Shown in pieces: positions 8,589 through 16,179 of a stretch of DNA of 64,000 nucleotides. This DNA is from Parvibaculum sp039973015 (lineage in GTDB: Bacteria > Pseudomonadota > Alphaproteobacteria > Parvibaculales > Parvibaculaceae): NCBI RefSeq assembly GCF_039973015.1, contig NZ_JBDWLT010000005.1:90507-154506 (forward strand). The letters are read 5' to 3'. A program made the position numbers and the translations under genes. Every line of letters begins with the position of its first letter. The first letter of the stretch is position 1. A model generated the notes under the pieces. That model made no database searches. It was given only the letters and a program-made list of their open reading frames with translations, and was not told the DNA's origin.

Positions 8589-9341
8589 ATGCCCGAACTC
8601 TTTCACCGCAAACTCGAACGCTCCACCATCGGATTCGTTCTCGCCATCATCGTCGTCGCCAGTATAGGCGGCATCGTCGAGATCGCACCGCTTTTCACCA
8701 TCGACGAGACTGTCGAGGAAGCGCCCGGCATGCGGCTCTATACGCCGCTGGAGCTCGCTGGCCGCAATATCTATATCCGCGAAGGCTGTTACGCCTGCCA
8801 CAGCCAGATGATCCGTACACTGCGCGACGAGGTCGAGCGGTATGGCCCCTATTCGCTCGCCGTGGAGTCGCGTTATGATCATCCGATGCTCTGGGGGTCC
8901 AAAAGAACAGGCCCGGACCTTGCCCGGATCGGGGACAAGTATTCCGATCTCTGGCATGTCGCCCATCTGACCAACCCTCGCGATGTCGTCCCGGAATCGA
9001 ATATGCCGGCCTATCGCTGGCTGGCGCGGAACGAACTGGAAATCGAAGACCTTCCCCTGCACCTTGCGGCCCAGAGCGCGGTTGGCGTTCCCTATACCGA
9101 AGACATGATCGAAAACGCCGCAGAAGATGCATACGGCCAGGCGACGCCCGATAGCGACGCCGCATCTGGTGTCGCTGAGCGTTACGGTGAGGAAACCCAG
9201 GTTCGCACCTTCGATGGCGTCGCCACGCGCCTGACCGAGATGGACGCTCTGGTTGCCTATCTTCAAGTGCTCGGCCGTCTGACGGACGCCGCGTATGAAA
9301 ATACGGCCGCTCCCCAGAAACCGCCCGAGCCAGTCGAATGA
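8589..9341 (+). CDS. ccoO: cytochrome c oxidase cbb3-type, subunit II (mono-haem cytochrome c)
   Basis: The 250-residue protein has one N-terminal membrane anchor (about residues 14-36) and a periplasmic domain with a single haem c site, C67-Y-A-C70-H71, and a likely distal Met in E-S-N-M-P-A-Y. CcoO passes electrons from CcoP to CcoN. The ATG lies 4 bases after the ccoN stop, so expression is coupled. The segment E-G-C-Y-A-C-H-S-Q-M-I-R-T-L is strongly typical of FixO/CcoO. Length is normal for the family. Confidence 0.96.
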   Translation: MPELFHRKLERSTIGFVLAIIVVASIGGIVEIAPLFTIDETVEEAPGMRLYTPLELAGRNIYIREGCYACHSQMIRTLRDEVERYGPYSLAVESRYDHPMLWGSKRTGPDLARIGDKYSDLWHVAHLTNPRDVVPESNMPAYRWLARNELEIEDLPLHLAAQSAVGVPYTEDMIENAAEDAYGQATPDSDAASGVAERYGEETQVRTFDGVATRLTEMDALVAYLQVLGRLTDAAYENTAAPQKPPEPVE

Positions 9342-9354
9342 AGGAGCGCGCGTG

Positions 9355-9525
9355 ATGGGTCTCGACCACGACACTCTGGTCTTCTTTTCCAAGAGCTGGG
9401 GACTGTTTTACCTGCTGGCTTTCGCAATCGGCGTCCTCGCCTACACTTTCTGGCCTTCCAACAAGAAGCGTTTCAACGAGGCCAAGAAAAGCATTCTCGA
9501 CCCGGAAGACAAGCCATGGAAGTAG
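9355..9525 (+). CDS. ccoQ: cbb3-type cytochrome oxidase small subunit
   Basis: The 56-residue single-pass protein has the CcoQ layout: a hydrophobic helix (about 14-32, L-F-Y-L-L-A-F-A-I-G-V-L-A-Y-T-F-W-P) followed by a basic stretch, N-K-K-R-F-N-E-A-K-K. CcoQ stabilises the oxidase assembly. AAGGAG at 9341-9346 supports the ATG at 9355, with a GTG three bases earlier as an alternative. Its 3' end overlaps the ccoP start by 10 bases. Confidence 0.9.
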   Translation: MGLDHDTLVFFSKSWGLFYLLAFAIGVLAYTFWPSNKKRFNEAKKSILDPEDKPWK

Positions 9526-10397
9526 AAGAGCGCGATCCGGTCAGCGGCCGCAAGACGACCGGGCACGAGTGGAACGGCATCAAGGAACTGGACACGCCAG
9601 TGCCCAAGGGCGTGTTGATCTTTCTGATCGTTACGCATGTTTTTGCCGTGCTCTGGTGGTTCCTGATGCCGAGCTGGCCGCTTGGAACCACCTACACAAA
9701 GGGGCTTCTCGACGTCGATCAGCACAAGACGGTAGAAGAACAGCTTGTCGGTTCGGCTGCGCGGCGATCCTCCTGGATGGGCCCGATCGAGCGTTTGAGT
9801 TTCGAGCAGATTCAAGCTGACCCTGAACTCATGTCGATTGTGAAAAGCAGCGGTCATCAGCTGTTCGGAGACAATTGCGCCGCCTGCCACGGCATCGATG
9901 GAAAAGGCCGCGCCAATTACCCCGATCTGACGGATAACGACTGGCTCTGGGGCGGAGAGGTCGAAACAATCGCCGAGACGATGCGTGTCGGAATCAACTC
10001 CGCGCATCCCGAGAGCCGGTTTGCGCAAATGCCCTCGTTCGGCGCCGATGGAATGCTCGACCGCGAAGAAGTGAGAAGCGCTTCCGCCTACGTCTACTCG
10101 CTCAGCCATGAGGATTATTCAACCCCGGAGAATGTCGGCCGGATCGAAGCCGGGAGGGAGGTCTTCAAAGCAAACTGCGCGGTCTGCCACGGTGAGAATG
10201 CGCGAGGAAACCGGGATCTTGGCGCGCCCAATCTGACGGACCCGTACTGGGTCTATGGTGGCGACTTGCAGACGATCGTGGACTCCGTTCATGGCGGCAG
10301 GCAGGGGCACATGCCGACATGGGACGAACGGCTAACCGAGGGCAATATCAAGATCCTTGCCCTCTACGTCCACTCTCTGGGAGCGGACGAGAAATGA
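9516..10397 (+). CDS. ccoP: cytochrome c oxidase cbb3-type, subunit III (di-haem cytochrome c)
   Basis: The 293-residue protein has a cytoplasmic N-terminus, one membrane helix (about 32-50) and two cytochrome c domains. Their haem sites are C121-A-A-C124-H125 and C221-A-V-C224-H225. CcoP receives electrons from soluble or membrane cytochromes c and hands them to CcoO. The N-terminal E-W-N-G-I-K-E-L-D-T-P-V-P is the hallmark of FixP/CcoP. The stop overlaps the ATG of the next small gene (ATGA), so that gene is co-translated. Confidence 0.96.
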   Translation: MEVEERDPVSGRKTTGHEWNGIKELDTPVPKGVLIFLIVTHVFAVLWWFLMPSWPLGTTYTKGLLDVDQHKTVEEQLVGSAARRSSWMGPIERLSFEQIQADPELMSIVKSSGHQLFGDNCAACHGIDGKGRANYPDLTDNDWLWGGEVETIAETMRVGINSAHPESRFAQMPSFGADGMLDREEVRSASAYVYSLSHEDYSTPENVGRIEAGREVFKANCAVCHGENARGNRDLGAPNLTDPYWVYGGDLQTIVDSVHGGRQGHMPTWDERLTEGNIKILALYVHSLGADEK

Positions 10398-10591
10398 CGA
10401 GGCGCCGCGAAAAGACCCGTCGCAGTACAGTGCTGTTTGTCTGGGTTCTCGTTCCGGCGGCGCTGCTTCTGTTCGTCGCCGCCAACGCCCACCTCGTTTA
10501 CGTCGCCTATGAGTCCCGGCCCGACTGTGTTCCGCATCTGAAGGAAGCGGGCAACGAGGGAAAGTTCAGAGCTGCGAAGTCCGCTTGCTGA
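10394..10591 (+). CDS. small membrane protein of unknown function in the cbb3 operon
   Basis: This 65-residue protein starts with an ATG overlapping the ccoP stop by 4 bases. It has a strongly basic N-terminus (M-T-R-R-R-E-K-T-R-R), one hydrophobic helix (about 13-38) and a soluble tail with two cysteines in S-R-P-D-C-V-P-H and the terminal A-K-S-A-C. The basic end and helix predict an N-in topology, with the Cys-containing tail in the periplasm. I do not recognise the family. Tight coupling to ccoP points to an accessory subunit or an assembly factor; a Cys/His tail could bind metal or form a disulfide, but that is inference. Confidence 0.75.
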   Translation: MTRRREKTRRSTVLFVWVLVPAALLLFVAANAHLVYVAYESRPDCVPHLKEAGNEGKFRAAKSAC

Positions 10592-10604
10592 GGAGATTCG
10601 ACCG

Positions 10605-11423
10605 ATGAACGAAGCCGACGGTTCCTATGGGCTGCTGAGCCAGACCTCCACCATCGCCGAAACGAGAAACGAGCGGTTGCAGAGGCACCTGCCCGTCTTT
10701 GCAAGCCTGCAATGGCTGCGCGCAGGCTGGCGCGACCTTGCCAACCGGCCGGCGCAGAGTCTTGCTTACGGTCTGGGGGTTTTTCTCGTCTCCGTGAGCC
10801 TTGTCTGGCTGCTCGCCTATTTCGGTCTGGATTACATTCTCTTTCCCGCACTGGCAGGATTCATGATCGTGGCTCCCGTTCTCGCCATTGGCCTTTATGA
10901 AAAAAGCCGTGCGCTCGAAGAAGGCAAAAGCATAACGCTGGGCCGCATGGTCCGGTCAAAGCCGCGTGCCGGTGCGCAGGTCTATTTTGCCGGTGTGATG
11001 CTCTGCCTGCTCATGCTTTTGTGGATGCGCGCCGCCGTTCTCATCTATGCCCTTTTCTTCGGCGTGAAGCCTTTTCCGGGTTTGGATCACATAATCGAAC
11101 TGCTCCTTACGCAGCCAATCGGATGGGCGATGCTTTTCGTCGGCACGCTCGTCGGCAGTCTCTTCGCTTCATTCGCCTTCGCAATCAGCGTCTTTTCGAT
11201 TCCCATGCTGCTCGACCGTTCGACGGACGCGATGACGGCCATGGGAACGAGCATGGCGCTCGTCTGGAACAATTTCATTCCAATGGTGGTTTGGGGGCTG
11301 ATCTTGGTTGCCCTCTTCGGGGTGAGTGTCGCGACCGGACTCCTTGGCCTGATCGTCATCTTTCCGTTGCTGGGACATGCCACATGGCACTCTTATCGGG
11401 TGGTTTCCCGGCCGGAGGAATGA
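10605..11423 (+). CDS. DUF2189 domain-containing integral membrane protein
   Basis: The 272-residue protein has a soluble N-terminus (about 1-50) and five to six membrane helices. The DUF2189 signature is visible: G-W-R-D-L-A-N-R-P-A-Q-S-L-A-Y-G near 43-58 and V-L-A-I-G-L-Y-E-K-S-R near 96-106. Members often sit beside terminal oxidase or cytochrome genes, but no biochemical function is established to my knowledge. GAGGAG lies 10 bases before the ATG, in the ccoP-to-ccoS interval, so it is part of the oxidase operon. Confidence 0.85.
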   Translation: MNEADGSYGLLSQTSTIAETRNERLQRHLPVFASLQWLRAGWRDLANRPAQSLAYGLGVFLVSVSLVWLLAYFGLDYILFPALAGFMIVAPVLAIGLYEKSRALEEGKSITLGRMVRSKPRAGAQVYFAGVMLCLLMLLWMRAAVLIYALFFGVKPFPGLDHIIELLLTQPIGWAMLFVGTLVGSLFASFAFAISVFSIPMLLDRSTDAMTAMGTSMALVWNNFIPMVVWGLILVALFGVSVATGLLGLIVIFPLLGHATWHSYRVVSRPEE

Positions 11424-11435
11424 GGGGCCTTGGCC

Positions 11436-11639
11436 ATGAACATATTGATGTGGCTCGTGCCGATAGCGCTCGCAATGGGGTTCGGGGGGCTTTGCGCCTT
11501 TTTGTGGTCGATCGGAAACGATCAATATGATGATCTGGAGGGGGCAGCGGAACGCATCCTTCTCCATCAGCAGGAGGATTATCCGCTCCTGGACAGGAGC
11601 AATCACATGTCCACGGAGGGAGATCGCGAAGATCGGTAG
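11436..11639 (+). CDS. ccoS: cbb3-type cytochrome oxidase assembly protein CcoS
   Basis: This 67-residue single-pass protein has the CcoS/FixS pattern: an N-terminal helix (I-L-M-W-L-V-P-I-A-L-A-M-G-F-G-G-L), then F-L-W-S-I-G-N-D-Q-Y-D-D-L-E-G-A-A-E-R-I-L, which matches the family's W-A-x-x-x-x-Q-Y-D-D-L-E-G-P-A motif. CcoS is needed for cofactor insertion into cbb3 oxidase. GAGGGG at 11423-11427 supports the ATG at 11436. The copper-ATPase CcoI and the CcoG and CcoH genes that usually accompany it are not in this window. Confidence 0.9.
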   Translation: MNILMWLVPIALAMGFGGLCAFLWSIGNDQYDDLEGAAERILLHQQEDYPLLDRSNHMSTEGDREDR

Positions 11640-11707
11640 TGTGCGGGAAAAGTTCCGCATCTTGACGCAGGCAATACCGAAATTGCCATCAGATTGGGAA
11701 TGCTTCC

Positions 11708-11842
11708 ATGCCAGAGATCACGAAACTTAAAATCGACCCGGTTGCAGCGGTGGCGTTTTTATTCGGAGCGGCCGTTATCCTTCCCAGTCTGATCTCACTC
11801 ACGCTTACCCTTTTCGCTGTCGCTCGCGCGCTTTTGGGCTGA
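11708..11842 (+). CDS. 44-residue single-pass membrane protein of unknown function
   Basis: A 45-codon frame after ccoS encodes a short polar N-terminus (M-P-E-I-T-K-L-K-I-D-P) and one long hydrophobic helix (about 12-40). Frame, codon use and amino-acid composition look like a genuine membrane peptide. The ribosome site is poor (GGGA about 8 bases upstream). It ends 34 bases before the convergent fdxA stop, making it the last gene of the cco cluster. I do not recognise it; it could be another small oxidase subunit. Confidence 0.5.
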   Translation: MPEITKLKIDPVAAVAFLFGAAVILPSLISLTLTLFAVARALLG

Positions 11843-11876
11843 CCCGGAACGGGCACACTCGCGAAAGCCCGTCCGC

Positions 11877-12215
11877 TCAGTCTCCTTCACCGGCGTTCGG
11901 GCTGAAATCAGCGAGCTTTCCTGGAACACCGTTCAACGCATCTGCCTCGGGCATAGGCGGCTTCTTCCGGGTGATATTGGGCCACTTGTTTGCATATTCC
12001 GCATTGAGCTCCAGCCATTGCGGTGTAGCCGCTGCATCCGTATCCGGGAATATCGCCTCTGCAGGACATTCAGGAACGCAAACCCCGCAGTCGATGCACT
12101 CATCGGGATGAATGACGAGCATGTTTTCGCCTTCATAGAAGCAGTCGACGGGACAGACCTCTACACAATCGGTGAACTTGCACTTGATGCAGTTATCCGT
12201 GACCACATACGTCAT
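11877..12215 (-). CDS. fdxA: seven-iron ferredoxin, FdxA type ([3Fe-4S][4Fe-4S])
   Basis: The 112-residue protein begins M-T-Y-V-V-T-D-N-C-I-K-C-K-F-T-D-C-V-E-V-C-P and continues H-P-D-E-C-I-D-C-G-V-C-V-P-E-C-P, giving the cysteine set of a [3Fe-4S]/[4Fe-4S] bacterial ferredoxin. It transfers single electrons in the cytoplasm; the partner is unknown. The ATG at 12215 is chosen because it gives the normal FdxA length and has GAAGG about 8 bases upstream. An earlier ATG at 12233 abuts the operator. An NsrR-like palindrome covers its promoter, and the nsrR-like gene lies immediately upstream on the same strand. Confidence 0.93.
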   Translation of the reverse strand: MTYVVTDNCIKCKFTDCVEVCPVDCFYEGENMLVIHPDECIDCGVCVPECPAEAIFPDTDAAATPQWLELNAEYANKWPNITRKKPPMPEADALNGVPGKLADFSPNAGEGD

Positions 12216-12235
12216 CGTCGATGCCTTCGCCATTA

Positions 12236-12267
12236 AAGATATACTTTACATATATCTTTTTGGGCAA
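12236..12267 (-). promoter_or_regulatory. fdxA promoter overlapped by an NsrR-like operator (site 2)
   Basis: The 23-bp palindrome at 12236-12258 reads AAGATATACTT, central T, ACATATATCTT. On the minus strand a -35 TTGCCC (12267-12262) and -10 GTATAT (12244-12239) are 17 bp apart. This is the same promoter geometry as in front of ccoN: identical -35 hexamer, and operator over the spacer and -10. Repression by the adjacent Rrf2/NsrR-like protein is the likely reading. Confidence 0.65.
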
Positions 12268-12291
12268 GAAAATCCAGCGGTTTCCATTCCC

Positions 12292-12801
12292 TCAATCCGC
12301 CTCGCGAACACGCTCCCGATTCATGCCGCTCTTCGTTCCCGTCTTTCTAAAATCGGGACCGCGGGTCTCGTCATCGACGGGTGGCAGGCGGCGAAAGTCC
12401 CTCTTGCGAAGAGCAATGTCAGCCAGCGTGTATCGGTCCAACGTATGGACAAACGAATTCAGCGCTTCATTGAGAACGCTCGCCAGCTCACACTTCCGGG
12501 TAAGGACGCATTGATTGCCAGTCGCGAAGCATTCGACCAATGCAAAATCCGGTTCCGTTGCGCGAACCACCGCACCGAGACTGATTTTCTCGGGAGGCAG
12601 CGCAAGCATGAACCCGCCCGATCGGCCTCTTACACTTTTCAGATAGCCGGCTCTGGTCAGGATATTGACCACCTTCATCAAATGCGCTCTGGAAATGTCA
12701 TACACTTTCGCCGTCTCATCGATCGTAACAAGCCGCTCATTCTCGGCGGCCGCATACATGAGAACGCGCAAGGCATAGTCGGAAAGTGTCGTCAAACGCA
12801 T
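12292..12801 (-). CDS. nsrR: Rrf2 family regulator, NsrR-like nitric-oxide sensor
   Basis: The 169-residue protein starts M-R-L-T-T-L-S-D-Y-A-L-R-V-L-M-Y and has a winged helix-turn-helix domain with I-S-R-A-H-L-M-K-V-V-N-I-L and R-G-R-S-G-G-F-M-L-A, as in Rrf2 proteins. The three cysteines C91, C98 and C104 in E-C-F-A-T-G-N-Q-C-V-L-T-R-K-C match the [Fe-S] ligands of NsrR, and L-D-R-Y-T-L-A-D-I is also typical. NsrR loses DNA binding when its cluster reacts with NO. It sits between fdxA and nnrS, whose upstream regions both carry matching palindromes. Distinguishing it from IscR or RirA relies on cysteine spacing and context. Confidence 0.85.
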   Translation of the reverse strand: MRLTTLSDYALRVLMYAAAENERLVTIDETAKVYDISRAHLMKVVNILTRAGYLKSVRGRSGGFMLALPPEKISLGAVVRATEPDFALVECFATGNQCVLTRKCELASVLNEALNSFVHTLDRYTLADIALRKRDFRRLPPVDDETRGPDFRKTGTKSGMNRERVREAD

Positions 12802-12835
12802 AAGTCACCCATTTCATAGACCTCCAGCCCGGTCC

Positions 12836-12850
12836 GGCCCGGCCCGGCCC
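12836..12850. repeat. GGCCC short tandem repeat
   Basis: Three perfect GGCCC units, flanked by partial copies (12831-12853), lie in the leader of the nsrR-like gene, about 35-50 bases upstream of its start. Such a pentamer run could slip during replication and change spacing in the leader, but nothing shows it does. Confidence 0.5.
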
Positions 12851-12929
12851 GGCATTGTCTTGTTGTAGCGGAACGCCCTGGGCCAGCCCCTGCGACAAAC
12901 GGCATCATAGCGTTCCGACGCAGAATCTT

Positions 12930-12952
12930 ATGATATATTTTATATATATCTA
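12930..12952. promoter_or_regulatory. NsrR-like operator upstream of nnrS (site 3)
   Basis: The 23-bp AT-rich element reads ATGATATATTT, central T, ATATATATCTA. It shares the GAT-N-TATTT core and its mirror with sites 1 and 2, though the outermost bases differ. It lies 55 bp before the NnrS start and about 130 bp from the nsrR start on the other strand, so it could control both. No equally good TTGCCC -35 is seen here. Confidence 0.55.
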
Positions 12953-13007
12953 ATAGCCGCGGGCAGAATATTGCAGCTTTCAATCAGACCGGAGCGGGAA
13001 GGTTCAG

Positions 13008-14183
13008 ATGAGGATAGACGCAGCACGAACAGAAGCATGGCCGCTCCTCAGCTACGGCTTCCGCCCGTTCTTCTTCGGCGGCGCCATATGGGCGGTCGCG
13101 GCGATGGTGCTCTGGATCGGCATGATAACGGGCAATCTCGATCTCGCTCCAGGGCTGCCTCTGGTGTCCTGGCATGTTCATGAGTTCCTGTTTGGGTATG
13201 TCGGCGCGATCGTAGCGGGCTTTCTGCTCACTGCCGTTCCCAACTGGACCGGGCGCCCTCCCTTGCGGGGCGTTCCACTCCTCGCCCTTCTGGCTCTGTG
13301 GATCGCGGGAAGATGCGCCTTCTTGTTGTCGGGATGGACTGGCTATGCAGCAGCGGCGTTTATCGACGCTCTCTTCCTTCCGGCCCTTGCCCTGCTGATC
13401 TTGCGCGAGGTTCGGGCCGCCGAAAACAAAGGCAATGTGCGGATAGGCATTCTTGTTTTCGTATTGGCTCTCGCCAATATCCTTTTCCACACTGAAATGA
13501 TTGTCTACGGGCAAGCCGCGTTTGCAACGCGCGGTTCCATTTCTCTCATCATTCTCCTGATCATGCTGATCGGCGGACGTATCGTTCCAAACTTCACCAG
13601 AAACTGGCTTGCGGGAAAGGGAAGCCACCGCCTGCCTGCGCAAATGGACCGGTTTGACTATGCGGCGCTTGCGACCGGTGCCGTTGCGCTCGCATTGTGG
13701 ACTTTCCTTCCGGCGGCCCCCCTCACCTGTCTTTTTCTGCTCGCCGCCGGCGCTCTTCATACGGTGCGTCTCGGACGCTGGTCGGGCTGGCTGACGATGC
13801 GGGAGCCTCTCGTCTTCATCCTTCATGCCGGATACGCATTCATACCCCTGGGCTTCGCACTGGTCGGGCTCTCCCTGATCTGGCCGGATGTTCTCTCCCC
13901 CTCCGTTGCCCTTCATGCATGGACGACCGGGGCAATGGGCGTGATGACGCTGGCCATCATGACGCGTGCAACCAGAGGGCACTCGGGCCGCCCCTTGACC
14001 GCTCCTCCGTCAACTCAGCTCATATATCTGTGTGTTGTTGCGGCGGTTACCTTCCGGCTGACGGAGCTTGTCTTCCCCGATGCGGCACTCACGCTTTATG
14101 CGCTTTCCGCCATCGCATGGATCGCCGCCTTCGCCGGGTTCCTGATCATCTACAGCCCGATGCTTCTCTTTTCCCGAAGCTGA
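13008..14183 (+). CDS. nnrS: NnrS family protein
   Basis: The 391-residue protein is almost entirely membrane helices (about 12). The family-specific N-terminal region is clear: L-L-S-Y-G-F-R-P-F-F-F-G-G-A-I-W, then W-H-V-H-E-F-L-F-G-Y and A-G-F-L-L-T-A-V-P-N-W-T-G-R-P-P. NnrS is a haem- and copper-containing membrane protein that protects against nitrosative stress in bacteria with and without denitrification; the mechanism is unclear. GGGAAGG precedes the ATG. The divergent NsrR-like gene and the palindrome between them make it a probable regulon member. No nitrite or NO reductase gene is in the window, so a detoxifying role fits better than denitrification. Confidence 0.93.
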   Translation: MRIDAARTEAWPLLSYGFRPFFFGGAIWAVAAMVLWIGMITGNLDLAPGLPLVSWHVHEFLFGYVGAIVAGFLLTAVPNWTGRPPLRGVPLLALLALWIAGRCAFLLSGWTGYAAAAFIDALFLPALALLILREVRAAENKGNVRIGILVFVLALANILFHTEMIVYGQAAFATRGSISLIILLIMLIGGRIVPNFTRNWLAGKGSHRLPAQMDRFDYAALATGAVALALWTFLPAAPLTCLFLLAAGALHTVRLGRWSGWLTMREPLVFILHAGYAFIPLGFALVGLSLIWPDVLSPSVALHAWTTGAMGVMTLAIMTRATRGHSGRPLTAPPSTQLIYLCVVAAVTFRLTELVFPDAALTLYALSAIAWIAAFAGFLIIYSPMLLFSRS

Positions 14184-14184
14184 C

Positions 14185-14214
14185 GTCCGGTCTCGCCTTA
14201 AAGCGAGACCGGAC
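14185..14214. terminator. Bidirectional hairpin between nnrS and gdhA
   Basis: A perfect 12-bp stem (GTCCGGTCTCGC and its complement) with a six-base CTTAAA loop lies in the 39-bp gap between the convergent nnrS and gdhA genes. There is no long T tract, so it may act with Rho or as a bidirectional stop. Confidence 0.75.
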
Positions 14215-14222
14215 ATATTCGC

Positions 14223-15572
14223 TCAGATGACGCCCAGTGCCTCCATTGCCTCGGCAACGCGCACAAAACCGGCAATATTCGCCCCGAGGACATAATCTCC
14301 CGGCGAGCCGTACTCGTCCGCTGTCTCCGCGCAGAGATCGTGAATGCCAATCATGATTTCCGTCAGACGCTTCTCGGTCCGTTCAAACGTCCAGCTATCC
14401 CGGGACGCGTTTTGCTGCATTTCGAGCGCAGAGGTCGCAACCCCTCCCGCATTTGCGGCCTTTGCCGGACCGAACAGAACGCCAGCCTCCCTGAACGCCG
14501 CAATGGCGTCAGGCGTGCACGGCATATTCGCGCCCTCGCCGACGGCCACAACACCATTACGGATCAAGGTTCTCGCATCTTTTCCGGTCAGTTCGTTCTG
14601 CGTGGCTGACGGCATTGCGACATCGCAGGGAACGTCCCAGACAGTTCCGCCGCCGATATAGCGAGACGCTCCCTTTCTGGTTTTGGCGTATTCGGAAACG
14701 CGCTCGCGCCTGATTTCCTTTATTTCCTTGAGCAGATCAAGATCGACACCGTCTTCGTCGATGATGAATCCGTTGGAATCGGAACAGGCCACAACCTTTC
14801 CGCCGAGGCTGATAATCTTTTCCATTGTGTAGATCGCAACATTTCCCGACCCGGAAACGACAACCTTCTTACCCTCGAAGTCTGTGTTCCTTGTACGGAG
14901 CATGCACTGGACGAAGACCGCCGCTCCATAGCCGGTGGCTTCCTTGCGTGCCCGGGATCCGCCGTAGATCAGCCCCTTGCCTGTCAGAACGCCCGCTTCG
15001 TAGCGGTTGGTAATGCGCTTGTACTGCCCGAACATATAGCCAACCTCGCGGGCGCCCACGCCAATATCGCCCGCTGGCACGTCGGTATATTCACCCACAT
15101 GTCTCTGAAGCTCCGTCATGAAAGACTGGCAGAAGCGCATGATCTCGCCGTCGGAGCGATCGCGGGGATTGAAGTCCGAACCGCCCTTCCCGCCGCCAAT
15201 CGGCAGCCCCGTGAGTGCATTCTTGAAGGTCTGCTCGAAGCCGAGAAACTTGATGATGCCCAGATTGACCGACGGGTGAAAACGAATACCCCCCTTGTGC
15301 GGTCCCAGTGCGGAATTGAACTGAACCCGGAACCCGCGCGCGATGTGATGACGCCCCTTGTCGTCCATCCAGGGCACGCGAAATATAATCTGCCGCTCAG
15401 GTTCGCAAATCCGTTCGATCAGCGCGCTGTTCGCATAGTGGGAGTGTTTCGCCACAACGCGGCCAATGCTGCCGAGAACTTCCAGCACTGCCTGATGGAA
15501 TTCCACTTCACCGGCATTTCGGCGCAATACCTCTGCAAATATCGGTTCGATCTTTTCGTCGATTGCGGTCAT
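14223..15572 (-). CDS. gdhA: NADP-specific glutamate dehydrogenase
   Basis: The 449-residue protein is a hexameric-class GdhA that reversibly aminates 2-oxoglutarate with NADPH and ammonium. The substrate region G-P-H-K-G-G-I-R-F-H-P-S-V-N, the catalytic-lysine segment L-P-I-G-G-G-K-G-G-S-D-F, the P-A-G-D-I-G-V-G-A-R-E motif and the nucleotide-binding V-V-S-G-S-G-N-V-A are all visible. The length is normal. It is convergent with nnrS and separated by a hairpin. No NsrR-like site was seen upstream, so it may simply neighbour the nitrosative-stress genes. Confidence 0.96.
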   Translation of the reverse strand: MTAIDEKIEPIFAEVLRRNAGEVEFHQAVLEVLGSIGRVVAKHSHYANSALIERICEPERQIIFRVPWMDDKGRHHIARGFRVQFNSALGPHKGGIRFHPSVNLGIIKFLGFEQTFKNALTGLPIGGGKGGSDFNPRDRSDGEIMRFCQSFMTELQRHVGEYTDVPAGDIGVGAREVGYMFGQYKRITNRYEAGVLTGKGLIYGGSRARKEATGYGAAVFVQCMLRTRNTDFEGKKVVVSGSGNVAIYTMEKIISLGGKVVACSDSNGFIIDEDGVDLDLLKEIKEIRRERVSEYAKTRKGASRYIGGGTVWDVPCDVAMPSATQNELTGKDARTLIRNGVVAVGEGANMPCTPDAIAAFREAGVLFGPAKAANAGGVATSALEMQQNASRDSWTFERTEKRLTEIMIGIHDLCAETADEYGSPGDYVLGANIAGFVRVAEAMEALGVI

Positions 15573-15774
15573 TTTCTTCTCGTTGTTAACGCTATTACGA
15601 CTGCGGGGTAACCCGTGCTGGCATGCCCCCCGCCAGAATCAGGGCGAGGCGAGAGGCCACCCTCCTGGCGGAGCGTCTAGGCGATGCGGGTATGAAGGTC
15701 CACGCTTCTTCTTGTCGCATCCGCGCGGGTCCGCCCCCCTCCGGGGACGTGCCGGAAGGCCAGTTCTTTTGCCC

Positions 15775-16128
15775 CTAGTCTTTCTTGCCTCTCAGGTAAT
15801 CCGCGAGAACGAACGCATGATTGTGGGCCTCGTCGCGTGCGCCATAGAGAAGCGTTGCGCGCCTGTCCCCTAGCTCTTTCTTCAAGGAGGCTACCTTTTC
15901 TTCATTCTCGTCGAGCTCGCGGCGATATCTCTTCTTGAACTCTTCCCACCGTGCGGGATCGTGACCGAACCACTTGCGCAGTTCCGCACTGGGCGCAACG
16001 TCCTTGTGCCACGCTGAAAGAGCGGCCGCCTCCTTCGTCATTCCGCGTGGCCAGACCCGATCGACCAGGATTCGCATGCCATCACCGCGTTCTTTCTCTT
16101 CGTATATCCTCTTCACCTGAAGTTTCAT
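15775..16128 (-). CDS. DUF488 family protein (YeaO-like)
   Basis: The 117-residue protein has the DUF488 pattern: V-K-R-I-Y-E at the start, R-I-L-V-D-R-V-W-P-R-G-M-T-K near 19-32, W-F-G-H-D-P-A-R-W-E-E-F-K-K-R-Y and L-L-Y-G-A-R-D-E-A-H-N-H-A. These small soluble proteins are widespread and have no settled function. An NsrR-like palindrome lies 52 bp upstream of its start, suggesting it responds to nitric oxide here. The ribosome site is weak. Confidence 0.88.
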   Translation of the reverse strand: MKLQVKRIYEEKERGDGMRILVDRVWPRGMTKEAAALSAWHKDVAPSAELRKWFGHDPARWEEFKKRYRRELDENEEKVASLKKELGDRRATLLYGARDEAHNHAFVLADYLRGKKD

Positions 16129-16179
16129 CGCTCACCACTCCCGGCCGGATTTCCAGAAAAGATGCTTCAGCCGAAGAAT

